Origin: Clostridium aestuarii
Lineage (GTDB): Bacteria; Bacillota; Clostridia; Clostridiales; Clostridiaceae
Assembly (NCBI RefSeq): GCF_026735135.1
Contig: NZ_JAPQER010000004.1
Span: forward strand, 226,254-290,253
DNA: 64,000 nt
Reading direction: 5' to 3'
How positions within the stretch are numbered: position 1 is the stretch's first letter; each line of letters starts with the position of its first letter. Made by a program: the position numbers and the translations under genes. This document shows positions 54,180 to 62,567 of the stretch, piece after piece. The notes under the pieces are model-generated. The model was not told where the DNA came from. It did no database searches and saw only the letters and a program-made list of their open reading frames with translations.

Positions 54180-54968
54180 ATGAAAATGTTTGTATTCTTC
54201 ATGGAAATAGTTGATGAAATAAATAATGATTTTAGAATAAGAATTACAGAAGACAAAAAACAAGGGTTATATACTGAAATTGTGTTTAATCCAAATAAAA
54301 AGGAATTAAGATTTTTGTCAGAGGATAAGCTAGAAACATATTTAAAGCAAAACGAATACCAATTAAGAAAAATACTACATAATAAAAGAAAAAATACTTT
54401 TTATAAAGGATTTAAACTTAAATTTGCCCTTAGAGATGAAAAAGATGTAGCAGCTTTTAATGATAGAAGTAAGATTGTTGTGTTGGATAAAAGAAATGGA
54501 AGCAATGAAAGTTATGTAGTTGATAAAGGTGAAGAAATAATACACAAAATATATACTGATGGAAGTTTTATGGAAAAATTAGATATAGGGGCTTACGCTG
54601 TATTAGTTGAGGATTTAGAAGGAAAATATAAAATTTATTCACAAAAGACCGAAGCGAAAAGTAGTAGTTTAATTGAACTTATGGCTGCAATTAGGGGATT
54701 AAAAGTTTTAAAATCTATAGAAAAGGTAAGAATTATAACTGACAGTCAATATGTTAGAAAAGGACTTACAGAATGGATTGTAAATTGGAAAATAAACAAT
54801 TGGAATACAGCAAATGGAGAAAAGGCGAAAAATATTGAATACTGGAATGAATTTGATGAACTTACTAAAAACAAATATATTGAATTTGAATGGGTAAAAG
54901 GACATAGTGGACATTTTGAAAATAGTCTCTGTGATATATATGCAAGAGAAAAAGCTAAAAATAATTAG
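54180..54968 (+). CDS. RNase H-family protein with N-terminal extension
   Basis: 262 residues. Residues about 120-262 are an RNase HI domain: YTDGSF (Asp), SSLIELMAAIRGL (Glu), IITDSQYV (Asp), WVKGHSGH and NSLCDIYAR (last Asp). It should cleave RNA in RNA-DNA hybrids. The first 115 residues are unrecognised, Lys-rich and beta/alpha mixed; they do not show the usual caulimovirus-type hybrid-binding motif. TAGGAG SD before ATG 54180. Confidence 0.88.
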   Translation: MKMFVFFMEIVDEINNDFRIRITEDKKQGLYTEIVFNPNKKELRFLSEDKLETYLKQNEYQLRKILHNKRKNTFYKGFKLKFALRDEKDVAAFNDRSKIVVLDKRNGSNESYVVDKGEEIIHKIYTDGSFMEKLDIGAYAVLVEDLEGKYKIYSQKTEAKSSSLIELMAAIRGLKVLKSIEKVRIITDSQYVRKGLTEWIVNWKINNWNTANGEKAKNIEYWNEFDELTKNKYIEFEWVKGHSGHFENSLCDIYAREKAKNN

Positions 54969-55022
54969 AGTGAAAGAATTATTTTTATTAAATTCATTCA
55001 CTCACTTTTTCTGATTAAATAT

Positions 55023-55220
55023 TTATTTGGGTTCTTTTTCATCTATTTCATTTTCATTTAGTAAACCAGTATTAATAGCTGAAATAGATGAATGTGGAGT
55101 TCTAGTTCCAAGAACATCTGTATTTATGTTGTTATAAAAATTTTCAAGAGTATATCCGTTTTTGCATAAGTAATCTTCTAAGTTATTTAATTTATTTTTA
55201 GAATTGTTTATTTGAACCAT
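55023..55220 (-). CDS. small hypothetical protein, 65 aa
   Basis: Minus strand. SD GAGGTGA stands 4-5 bases before ATG 55220; the in-frame GTG at 55229 is inside the SD. The sequence starts MVQINNSKNKLNNLEDYL, has one Cys and ends in an acidic tail (NENEIDEKEPK). No motif recognised. It is convergent with the RNase H gene, separated by a loose GAGTGAA/TTCACTC hairpin. Confidence 0.65.
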   Translation of the reverse strand: MVQINNSKNKLNNLEDYLCKNGYTLENFYNNINTDVLGTRTPHSSISAINTGLLNENEIDEKEPK

Positions 55221-55386
55221 TTTTATCACCTCTAACTTTAGTATTTGTATAAATCAGAAATATATTCCACATAACAAAGATAATTTGTTAATTATGAATA
55301 ATAAAAACAATTATGGTTATAATAACGAACGGGAATGTATCAAGTTTAAATATATATAACAAACGCATATGGAGTTTTTAGTATTA

Positions 55387-55415
55387 TTGACATGAATTAA
55401 CAGTTGTGATAACAT
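55387..55415 (+). promoter_or_regulatory. promoter of the cold-shock gene
   Basis: TTGACA (55387-55392), 17 bases, TAACAT (55410-55415). It leaves a leader of nearly 90 bases before the ATG, as expected for cold-shock mRNAs whose 5' end folds differently with temperature. Confidence 0.65.
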
Positions 55416-55510
55416 TAATGTGTTATATTGGAAGTCAGTTATGTTAAGTAATTAGGAGTAAGTAATTTTAAAACTTAACACAACTAAAAATGTTTTAGGA
55501 GGAATTTTAG

Positions 55511-55711
55511 ATGAAACAAGGAACAGTTAAATGGTTCAATTCAGAAAGAGGATTTGGATTCATATCAGTAGACGGAGGAGAAGACATATTTGTACATTTC
55601 TCAGCTATACAAGGGGATGGATTCAAAACATTAGAAGAAGGTCAAAAAGTTGAATTCGAAATTACAACTGGAGAAAGAGGACCTCAAGCAGCTAATGTAG
55701 TTAAACTATAA
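55511..55711 (+). CDS. cold-shock protein (CspA family)
   Basis: 66 residues, a single cold-shock domain with RNP1 KGFGFI-like RGFGFIS and RNP2 DIFVHFSAI. It binds single-stranded nucleic acid and acts as RNA chaperone. AGGAGGAA SD before ATG 55511. Own promoter and terminator. Confidence 0.96.
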   Translation: MKQGTVKWFNSERGFGFISVDGGEDIFVHFSAIQGDGFKTLEEGQKVEFEITTGERGPQAANVVKL

Positions 55712-55753
55712 TCCATATTCAAGTAGATTATTTCGAATATAGATGAGTTTATG

Positions 55754-55784
55754 AAGTGATATTCAAGTCGAGTATCACTTTTTT
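55754..55784 (+). terminator. terminator of the cold-shock gene
   Basis: AAGTGATA / TATCACTT stem with an 11-base loop, then T-run. Confidence 0.88.
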
Positions 55785-55918
55785 GTTTGCAAAAAACAAT
55801 ATCAATTTTTATGGGAAATGCATTGTGAAATTTTAAAATGATAATAATTCTATAAATGAATATTTATAATAAATATACAGTTTATTTATATGAATATGCT
55901 ACAATTTGTTAATATTTA

Positions 55919-55947
55919 TTGACAAAAATGCAGGGTGAATTTATAAT
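55919..55947 (+). promoter_or_regulatory. promoter of putP
   Basis: TTGACA (55919-55924), 17 bases, TATAAT (55942-55947): full consensus. Confidence 0.85.
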
Positions 55948-56002
55948 TATTGCATAATAGGCAAAGCTATATGTTGTGCCTAAGCAAAGAGGGGGAAGCG
56001 TT

Positions 56003-57496
56003 TTGGTTAAAGTCAATATTATTATTATTATTATGTTTATAATCTATTTATTAGCTATGATGGCTATAGGATTAGTATTTTATTTTAGAACTAAAAATTT
56101 ATCAGATTATGTATTAGGTGGAAGACAATTAAATGGATGGGTTACTTCTATGAGTGCTCAAGCATCTGATATGAGTGGATGGCTTTTAATGGGATTACCT
56201 GGAGCAGCATATCTATCTGGAATGGGAGCTATATGGATTGCAATTGGACTTGCAATTGGAACCTACCTTAATTGGAAAGTAGTAGCTAAACGTCTTAGAA
56301 TTTATACTAAGTTATCTGGAGATGCATTGACTCTTCCGGATTATTTTGAAAACAGATTTAAGGATAAATCTAAAATATTAAGAATAATTTCAGCAGTATT
56401 TATTCTTATATTCTTTTTATTTTATACTTCATCGGGATTTGTAGCAGGTGGAAAACTATTTAGTACAGTTTTTGGAATATCATACATAAAAGCTTTAACA
56501 ATAGGTGCAATTGTTATTGTAGTATATACTTTCCTTGGAGGATTTATGGCAGTTTGTTGGACTGATTTTTTTCAAGGAATAATGATGTTTATTGCAGTTG
56601 TAGCAGTTCCTGTTATAGTAATTAATAATTTAGGTGGAGTTAATACTACTATAGATGCAATTAAAAATGTCAATCCTAATCTTTTAAATGCGATTAATAA
56701 TTTAGATGGTAGTACGATTTCGGTTGTGGGAATTATATCGTCACTTGCTTGGGGGTTGGGGTATTTTGGACAACCTCATATATTAGCACGATTCATGGCT
56801 ATAAAATCTTCACAAGAAGTAAAGAAAGCTAGAGTAATTGCAATGACATGGGTTGTAATATCTTTATCAGCAGCAGTTATAATTGGAATGTTGGGAATTA
56901 TATATTTGAAAACGCCTTTAGTAGGAAATGATAGTGAAAAGGTGTTTATGATAATGGTAAATCAAATGTTTAATCCTATAATTGGAGGGTTTTTATTGGC
57001 AGCAGTTTTAGCCGCAGTTATGAGTACAGCAGATTCTCAGCTTTTAGTTACAGCATCTTCAATTACAGAAGATTTTTATAAAGTATTATTTAGAAAAAAT
57101 GCAAGTGACAAAGAGCTCGTGTGGGTAAGTAGAATAGCTGTTGCAATTGTTGCAGTTATTGCATATACATTGGCATTAAACGAAAATAGTTCGGTTTTAG
57201 GAATCGTTGCTTATGCATGGGCTGGTTTTGGAGCAACTTTTGGACCAACAATAATATTATCTTTATTTTGGGGTAGAATGACTAAAAAAGGTGCTTTTGC
57301 AGGAATGGTTTCAGGTGGATTAACAGTTATAATTTGGAAACAATTAACTGGAGGAATATTTGAACTTTATGAAATAGTTCCAGGAATTATAGTTTCTTTG
57401 ATTGCAATATTTATTTTCAGTTTATTAGATAACGAACCAAATGAAGAAATTAAAAAAGAGTTTTCACAAGTTTGTATAGAAAGCAAAAATAAATAA
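56003..57496 (+). CDS. putP: sodium/proline symporter
   Basis: 497 residues, about 12-13 membrane helices, sodium:solute symporter family. Characteristic blocks are DYVLGGRQLNGWVTSMSAQASDMSGWLLMG (given as two adjoining motifs in the family), VYTFLGGFMAVCWTDFFQG, and LAAVMSTADSQLLV. It imports proline with sodium. TTG 56003 lies 5-6 bases after GAGGGGGAAG; the in-frame TTG at 55976 lies upstream of that SD. Single gene with consensus promoter and strong terminator. Confidence 0.93.
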   Translation: MVKVNIIIIIMFIIYLLAMMAIGLVFYFRTKNLSDYVLGGRQLNGWVTSMSAQASDMSGWLLMGLPGAAYLSGMGAIWIAIGLAIGTYLNWKVVAKRLRIYTKLSGDALTLPDYFENRFKDKSKILRIISAVFILIFFLFYTSSGFVAGGKLFSTVFGISYIKALTIGAIVIVVYTFLGGFMAVCWTDFFQGIMMFIAVVAVPVIVINNLGGVNTTIDAIKNVNPNLLNAINNLDGSTISVVGIISSLAWGLGYFGQPHILARFMAIKSSQEVKKARVIAMTWVVISLSAAVIIGMLGIIYLKTPLVGNDSEKVFMIMVNQMFNPIIGGFLLAAVLAAVMSTADSQLLVTASSITEDFYKVLFRKNASDKELVWVSRIAVAIVAVIAYTLALNENSSVLGIVAYAWAGFGATFGPTIILSLFWGRMTKKGAFAGMVSGGLTVIIWKQLTGGIFELYEIVPGIIVSLIAIFIFSLLDNEPNEEIKKEFSQVCIESKNK

Positions 57497-57505
57497 GAGT
57501 TTGCT

Positions 57506-57541
57506 AAAAATACGCATGTAATATTTTACATGCGTATTTTT
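57506..57541 (+). terminator. terminator of putP
   Basis: A 16-bp perfect stem (57506-57521 with 57526-57541) around TATT, ending in T residues. Confidence 0.93.
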
Positions 57542-57551
57542 ATAGTAAAAA

Positions 57552-57606
57552 TTAGTTGCATTAACAACTAAAATAGCATATAATACAATATAGTTGCATG
57601 TGCAAC
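57552..57606 (+). promoter_or_regulatory. MarR-MATE promoter flanked by two operator-like dyads
   Basis: Promoter: TTGCAT (57556-57561), 17 bases, TATAAT (57579-57584). Dyad 1: TTAGTTG (57552-57558) / CAACTAA (57565-57571), covering the -35. Dyad 2: GTTGCA (57593-57598) / TGCAAC (57601-57606), just after the start point. Both share TAGTTGCAT, so they are probably bound by the MarR protein encoded next. Confidence 0.75.
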
Positions 57607-57637
57607 AAATATAAATAAGATAGGAGGAGATATTGGT

Positions 57638-58081
57638 TTGAATTATTCTAACAAGTCAATTGGCAAGAATATTTCTATTTTACATAGATTTTCTCAAGCT
57701 TATATTGTAAGAAAACTTAGAGAATATAATATTGGAAGTGGTCAATATCCTTTTTTAATTACATTATTAAAAAATGATGGAATAAGTCAAGAAGAAGTAA
57801 GTCATATGCTTCATATAGACAAAGGAACTACAGCTAGAGCTATAAAAAAGCTGGAAGAACAAGGATATGTATATAGAATAGTAGACGAAGAAGATAAAAG
57901 AGTTTATAAGGTTTATGTTACAGAAAAGGCACAAGATGTAAAAAAGAGCTTGTTTAAGGCATTAGAAGCTTGGAGAGATGTACTTATGAAAAATTTTAAT
58001 GAAGATGAAAAAAAGAAAACAGTTCAAATTTTAGAGAAAATGACTGAAAATGTGATTTTATATACCAAAGAGAATGATTAA
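57638..58081 (+). CDS. MarR-family transcriptional regulator
   Basis: 147 residues. Winged helix at about 30-100: GQYPFLITLLKNDGISQEEV, IDKGTTARAIKKLEEQGYV, and the wing DEEDKRVYKVYVT. Such dimers respond to small molecules and repress drug-efflux genes. TTG 57638 follows AGGAGGAGA by about 8 bases. 19 bases before the MATE gene. Confidence 0.92.
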   Translation: MNYSNKSIGKNISILHRFSQAYIVRKLREYNIGSGQYPFLITLLKNDGISQEEVSHMLHIDKGTTARAIKKLEEQGYVYRIVDEEDKRVYKVYVTEKAQDVKKSLFKALEAWRDVLMKNFNEDEKKKTVQILEKMTENVILYTKEND

Positions 58082-58100
58082 TACTAAAAGGGGAAATTAA

Positions 58101-59480
58101 ATGAATAATAGAAGTGTAAAACTTGGAAATGAAGATGTAAAAAAACTTTTAATAGACTTATCTTTACCTGCAATGATAGGTATGATAGTAAATGCTTTAT
58201 ATAATATAGTCGATACTATGTTTATTGGTAATGGTGTTGGAACTATAGCAATAGGAGCGCTTGCAATAGCTTTTCCAATTCAAATGATAATAATGGCTTT
58301 TGGTCAAATGATAGGTATAGGGGCGGCTGCTTCTGTGTCAATAAATTTAGGAAAAGGTGATGTGGAAAAAGCAGATAATGTAGCAGGAAATTCATTTTTT
58401 GCAGTCGTTTTATTAAGTACATTAATTATGATTATAGGGCTTGTGTTTTTAGAACCACTGCTTGAAATTTTTGGGGCTACAAAAAATATTTTGCCTTATG
58501 CAAAGGATTATATTTCAGTAATATTTTTAGGCAGTATATTTTTATCCGTTTCAATGTCTGGTAATAATCTTATTAGGGCAGAAGGAAATGCTAAAGTAGC
58601 GATGTTTTCTATGCTTATAGGTACAGGGTTAAACATTATTTTAGATCCTATTTTTATTTATATATTTAAATTAGGAATCAAAGGTGCTGCTATAGCAACA
58701 ATTATATCCCAATTTGCATCTTTTATTTTTGTTATTAGCTATTTACGTAGTGGAAAAAGTATATTAAAAATAAAATTCCATAATTTAAAACCTGATATTA
58801 GCATTTTGAAAGAAATATTTGCTATTGGATCAGCTGCTTTTGGAAGACAGGTGGCAGGAAGTATTGTTGCAATAGTAATAAATAATTCTTTGAAATTTTA
58901 TGGTACTGAGTTGGATATAGCTATTTTAGGAACAGTTAATAAAGTTATTATGTTCTTGTATATGCCTTTATTTGGTATAGTACAGGGAATGCAGCCAATA
59001 GTTGGTTTTAACTATGGAGCTAAAAAGATGAAAAGAGTTAAAGAAACTGTTAAGCTATCTCTTATAGCAGCTACTACTTTAGCTGGAATAGGATTTATAG
59101 TTTCACAAACTTTATCTGTTCCTATAATGGGTGCATTTAGTAGCGATAATGATTTTATAATAAATGGAGCAGAGGTGTTGAGAGTTGTTGTACTAATGGT
59201 TCCGGTAGTAGGGATTCAAATTGTAGGAGCATCACTGTTTCAGGCATTAGGTAAGGCAATGCCATCATTAATATTATCATTGCTTAGACAGGTTATATTA
59301 TTTATACCTTTAGTAATTATATTACCACGTTTTATGGGGCTTCCAGGAATTTGGAGAGCTTTTCCTATAGCGGATTTTGGTGCAACTGTGGTTACTGCAA
59401 TTTTTATGATAAATGAAATGAAAAAAATAAGCTTACAAGATGAAAAATTAAAAAAGTTAGAATTAGAGTGTAGAGAGTAA
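58101..59480 (+). CDS. MATE-family efflux transporter
   Basis: 459 residues, 12 predicted membrane helices in two halves (LSLPAMIGMIVNALYNIVDTMFIG at the first helix; GIVQGMQPIVGFNYGAKKMKR in the second half). It should export drugs or metabolites using a sodium or proton gradient. AAAGGGGAA SD before ATG 58101. Operon with the MarR gene. Confidence 0.93.
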   Translation: MNNRSVKLGNEDVKKLLIDLSLPAMIGMIVNALYNIVDTMFIGNGVGTIAIGALAIAFPIQMIIMAFGQMIGIGAAASVSINLGKGDVEKADNVAGNSFFAVVLLSTLIMIIGLVFLEPLLEIFGATKNILPYAKDYISVIFLGSIFLSVSMSGNNLIRAEGNAKVAMFSMLIGTGLNIILDPIFIYIFKLGIKGAAIATIISQFASFIFVISYLRSGKSILKIKFHNLKPDISILKEIFAIGSAAFGRQVAGSIVAIVINNSLKFYGTELDIAILGTVNKVIMFLYMPLFGIVQGMQPIVGFNYGAKKMKRVKETVKLSLIAATTLAGIGFIVSQTLSVPIMGAFSSDNDFIINGAEVLRVVVLMVPVVGIQIVGASLFQALGKAMPSLILSLLRQVILFIPLVIILPRFMGLPGIWRAFPIADFGATVVTAIFMINEMKKISLQDEKLKKLELECRE

Positions 59481-59500
59481 TAAATATCTACACTTTTTTA
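59467..59500 (+). terminator. terminator of the MarR-MATE operon
   Basis: AGTGTAGA (59467-59474) / TCTACACT (59487-59494), then T-run. The 5' arm overlaps the end of the MATE gene. Confidence 0.88.
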
Positions 59501-59863
59501 TTTTGGGAATAGGTGAATTTTAATGAAAAATAAAACATAATCAATGGAAAGTTTACTTAAAAATATTTAAAAAAATTAAATTCAATACAATTTAATTAAA
59601 AATATTCTAGAAATTTCGACAATGTTTTGCTATAATAGTGTCATGGTTTAATATTTGAAATATTTAAACTATATTTTGTTCTATATATTAAATATTTTGC
59701 TAATTAAAACTTAAATAAAAATATTCTAGATGTTTGGATGGCTTTTATTATGATGAGCTTAAATTGATCATATCCACATTCGCTTTAAACATTAAAAATT
59801 TACACAGATTTTAATGTGATTTTTAAAATTTAAAAAATAAATTTTATTTAAGGGGGAAGAAGA
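59501..59863 (+). promoter_or_regulatory. leader region of the propionate CoA-transferase gene
   Basis: About 360 bases without a gene. An extended -10 (TGCTATAAT, TATAAT at 59631-59636) marks a likely start near 59643, leaving a leader of about 220 bases. AAAAATATTCTAGA occurs at 59597-59610 and again about 120 bases downstream (near 59717-59730). The first copy overlaps the expected -35 and extends to AATATTCTAGAAATT, which resembles the CodY box (three differences). The leader beyond this shows no hairpin I can support. Confidence 0.5.
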
Positions 59864-61429
59864 GTGAAGAAAGTTAAGATAATAACAGCAGAAGAAGCCG
59901 CTAATTTAGTTGAAAATGATGACACCCTTGTTACAAGTGGATTTGTTGGTAATTGTAATCCAGAAGCATTAAGTAAAGCTATAGAAAAGAAATTTTTAGA
60001 GACTGGTTATCCTAAAAATTTAACATTTTTCTATCCAGCATCTCAAGGGGACAGAAGTGGTAAAACAGGTGGAGACCATTATGCTCATGAAGGTTTGGTT
60101 AAAAGAGTAATAGCAGGTCATTATGCTACCGCTCCAAAATTAGGGGAACTCTGTCTTGCAAATAAATGTGAAGCATATAATTTACCACAAGGGGCTTTAG
60201 TGTATTTACTTAGAGATATCGCTGGTCATAGACCGGGTACAATTACTCATGTTGGTTTAGATACTTTCGTTGATCCAAGAAATGGTGGAGGTAAAATAAA
60301 CGAGAAAACAACAGAGGATTTAGTAGAAGTTATAGAAGTGAATGGTGAAGAAAAACTTTTCTACAAAGCATTCACTGTAAATGTTGCTTTCATTAGAGGA
60401 ACTTATGCAGATGAATATGGAAATATAACTCTTGAAAAAGAAGTAGCTACTACTGAAGTTACATCTATAGCACAGGCTGTTAAAAATAATGGTGGTAAAG
60501 TAATTGTTCAAGTTGAAAAGGTTGTCAAAAGTGGTACATTAGATCCTAGATTAGTAAAAATACCAGGAATTTATGTTCATGCTGTTGTAGTTGCTGATCC
60601 AGAAAATCATGAACAAACTCTGGGAAGAGAGTTTAATCCAGCACTTTGTGGAATAGCAAGAGAATCAGTAGGTGGAGAAATAGAGATTAGTCCACTAACT
60701 GCTAAAAAAGTTATAGCAAGAAGAGCTGCTATGGAATTAAGAGAAGATACAGCTGTTAATTTAGGAGTAGGAGCACCTGAGTATATTGCTCAAGTTGCAA
60801 ACGAAGAAGAAATTGGAGATTATATGACTTTAACTGTTGAGTCAGGTGCAATAGGAGGTATTCCTCAAGGAGGACCTAGATTTGGGTCAGCTTTAAATCC
60901 TGATGCTATTATTGATCAACCATATCAATTCGATTTCTATGATGGTGGTGGCCTTGATATGGCATTTTTAGGATTAGCGGAATGTGATGAGAATGGTAAC
61001 ATTAATGTAAGTAGATTTGGTCCTAAATTACCAGGTTGTGGTGGTTTCATTAATATAACACAAAATGCTAAAAAAGTATTCTTCTGTGGTACTTTTACAG
61101 CAAAAGGTTTAAAAGTAAAAATTCAAGATAGTAAGGTAATAATAGTAGAAGAAGGTAAGAAGACTAAGTTTATAAAAAAAGTTGAACAGGTTACATTTAG
61201 TGGAGGGTATGCAAATAAAAATGGACAACCTGTACTATATATAACAGAAAGATGTGTATTTGAATTAAGACAAGATGGACTTTATTTAATAGAAGTTGCA
61301 CCTGGAATTGATATTCAAACACAAATTGTTGACTTAATGGAATTTGCTCCTAAGATTGATGGAGAAGTAAAGATTATGGATGAAAGATTGTTCAGAGAAG
61401 AAAATGTGGGATTAAAAAATAATAAATAA
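59864..61429 (+). CDS. pct: propionate (acetyl/propionyl) CoA-transferase
   Basis: 521 residues, family I CoA-transferase (OXCT-like, alpha and beta halves fused). Oxyanion and CoA regions are GFVGNCNPEALSKAIE, FYPASQGDRSG and GGDHYAHEGLVKR. The catalytic Glu lies in TLTVESGAIGGIPQGG. In the acrylate pathway Pct moves CoA between propionyl-CoA or acetyl-CoA and lactate, giving lactoyl-CoA. GTG 59864 follows GGGGGAAGA. The next genes encode lactoyl-CoA dehydratase and its activator, which fixes the role. Confidence 0.92.
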   Translation: MKKVKIITAEEAANLVENDDTLVTSGFVGNCNPEALSKAIEKKFLETGYPKNLTFFYPASQGDRSGKTGGDHYAHEGLVKRVIAGHYATAPKLGELCLANKCEAYNLPQGALVYLLRDIAGHRPGTITHVGLDTFVDPRNGGGKINEKTTEDLVEVIEVNGEEKLFYKAFTVNVAFIRGTYADEYGNITLEKEVATTEVTSIAQAVKNNGGKVIVQVEKVVKSGTLDPRLVKIPGIYVHAVVVADPENHEQTLGREFNPALCGIARESVGGEIEISPLTAKKVIARRAAMELREDTAVNLGVGAPEYIAQVANEEEIGDYMTLTVESGAIGGIPQGGPRFGSALNPDAIIDQPYQFDFYDGGGLDMAFLGLAECDENGNINVSRFGPKLPGCGGFINITQNAKKVFFCGTFTAKGLKVKIQDSKVIIVEEGKKTKFIKKVEQVTFSGGYANKNGQPVLYITERCVFELRQDGLYLIEVAPGIDIQTQIVDLMEFAPKIDGEVKIMDERLFREENVGLKNNK

Positions 61430-61734
61430 TTAAATGAGTTTATAAAAACTAAAGATAAGATTGAACAGATGAAAAAATGATATTATCACATTGCTTATGC
61501 ATGATGATGTTATTTCTTTTAAAAAATAGGTAAGACCATCTTACCTATAGGTATAAAAGGATGTTATTTTCACAAGGTAAGACCAACGTATCCTATAAAA
61601 ATTAAAGTTTCAGGAGAAACTAGTTACAAAAGTTTTTATAGAAAACTAATTATTAATTTTAAAAGTTTGATAATTAGTTTTCTAATAACAATGAAGACGT
61701 AAGAAAAATTATTCATAAGTAAGGAGAAAATGCG
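61430..61734 (+). promoter_or_regulatory. region between pct and the dehydratase genes with two GGTAAGACCA repeats and a 14-bp hairpin
   Basis: GGTAAGACCA occurs at 61529-61538 and 61576-61585. The first is part of AGGTAAG-ACCAT-CTTACCT, a perfect 7-bp dyad. GGT-N3-ACC is the general form of operators for LldR/PdhR-type GntR regulators, which often sense lactate or pyruvate. Further on, AGAAAACTAATTAT (61640-61653) pairs exactly with 61670-61683; no T-tract follows. The SD AAGGAGAA precedes the activator gene. No reading frame. Confidence 0.55.
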
Positions 61735-62517
61735 ATGTATACAATGGGTATTGACGTTGGTTCTGCATCCTCAAAAGTTGTAATACTTGAAGATGGAAAA
61801 GAGATTGTCGCTGCAGAAGTAATTCAGGTTGGAACAGGTTCTACAGGACCTAAGCGTGCTTTAGAACAAGCTCTTTCAAAATCAGGTCTTGAATTAGAAG
61901 ATATGGCTAAAATAGTTGCTACAGGTTATGGAAGATTTGCGTCAGAAGAAGCAGATAAACAAATCAGTGAAATAAGCTGCCATGCTAAAGGAATCTTCTT
62001 TTTAGTGCCTACAGCAAGAACGATTATTGATATTGGAGGTCAGGATGCTAAGGCAATCAGACTCGACAATAGAGGTGGAGTTAAGCAGTTCTTCATGAAT
62101 GATAAATGTGCTGCTGGAACAGGTCGTTTTCTTGATGTTATGTCACGAGTACTTGAAGTTGAACTTAGTGAAATGGCAGAATATGATTCTCGTGCAACAG
62201 AACCAGCTACTGTTAGCAGTACATGCACAGTTTTTGCAGAATCTGAGGTAATATCGCAGCTTTCAAAAGGAGTTGCTAAAGAGAATATTATCGCTGGTGT
62301 TCACCAATCGGTTGCTAGTAAAGCATGTGGGCTTGCCTACAGAGGTGGAATCGAAGATGATGTTGTTATGTGCGGCGGTGTTGCTCAAAATGAAGGTGTT
62401 GTTAGGGCAATAAGTAAAGAACTTAAAAGACCAGTAATTGTAGCACCAAATCCACAAATAACAGGAGCACTTGGAGCAGCATTATTTGCTTATCAAGAAG
62501 CTAAAAAAGAAAGCTAA
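61735..62517 (+). CDS. lcdC: activator of lactoyl-CoA dehydratase (HgdC-type ATPase)
   Basis: 260 residues, ASKHA ATPase: GIDVGSASSKVVI, DIGGQDAKAIRL, and the cluster cysteines in MNDKCAAGTGRF and SSTCTVFAESE. A homodimer holding one [4Fe-4S] cluster uses ATP to drive an electron into the dehydratase, which can then turn over many times. Length is typical of HgdC/LcdC, without the Cys-rich tail of the paralogue at 37436. ATG 61735. Followed by the two dehydratase subunits. Confidence 0.92.
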   Translation: MYTMGIDVGSASSKVVILEDGKEIVAAEVIQVGTGSTGPKRALEQALSKSGLELEDMAKIVATGYGRFASEEADKQISEISCHAKGIFFLVPTARTIIDIGGQDAKAIRLDNRGGVKQFFMNDKCAAGTGRFLDVMSRVLEVELSEMAEYDSRATEPATVSSTCTVFAESEVISQLSKGVAKENIIAGVHQSVASKACGLAYRGGIEDDVVMCGGVAQNEGVVRAISKELKRPVIVAPNPQITGALGAALFAYQEAKKES

Positions 62518-62567
62518 AAAATTAATAAATAAATAGAATAATAAAATATGAGGAAAGAGGGATGAAA

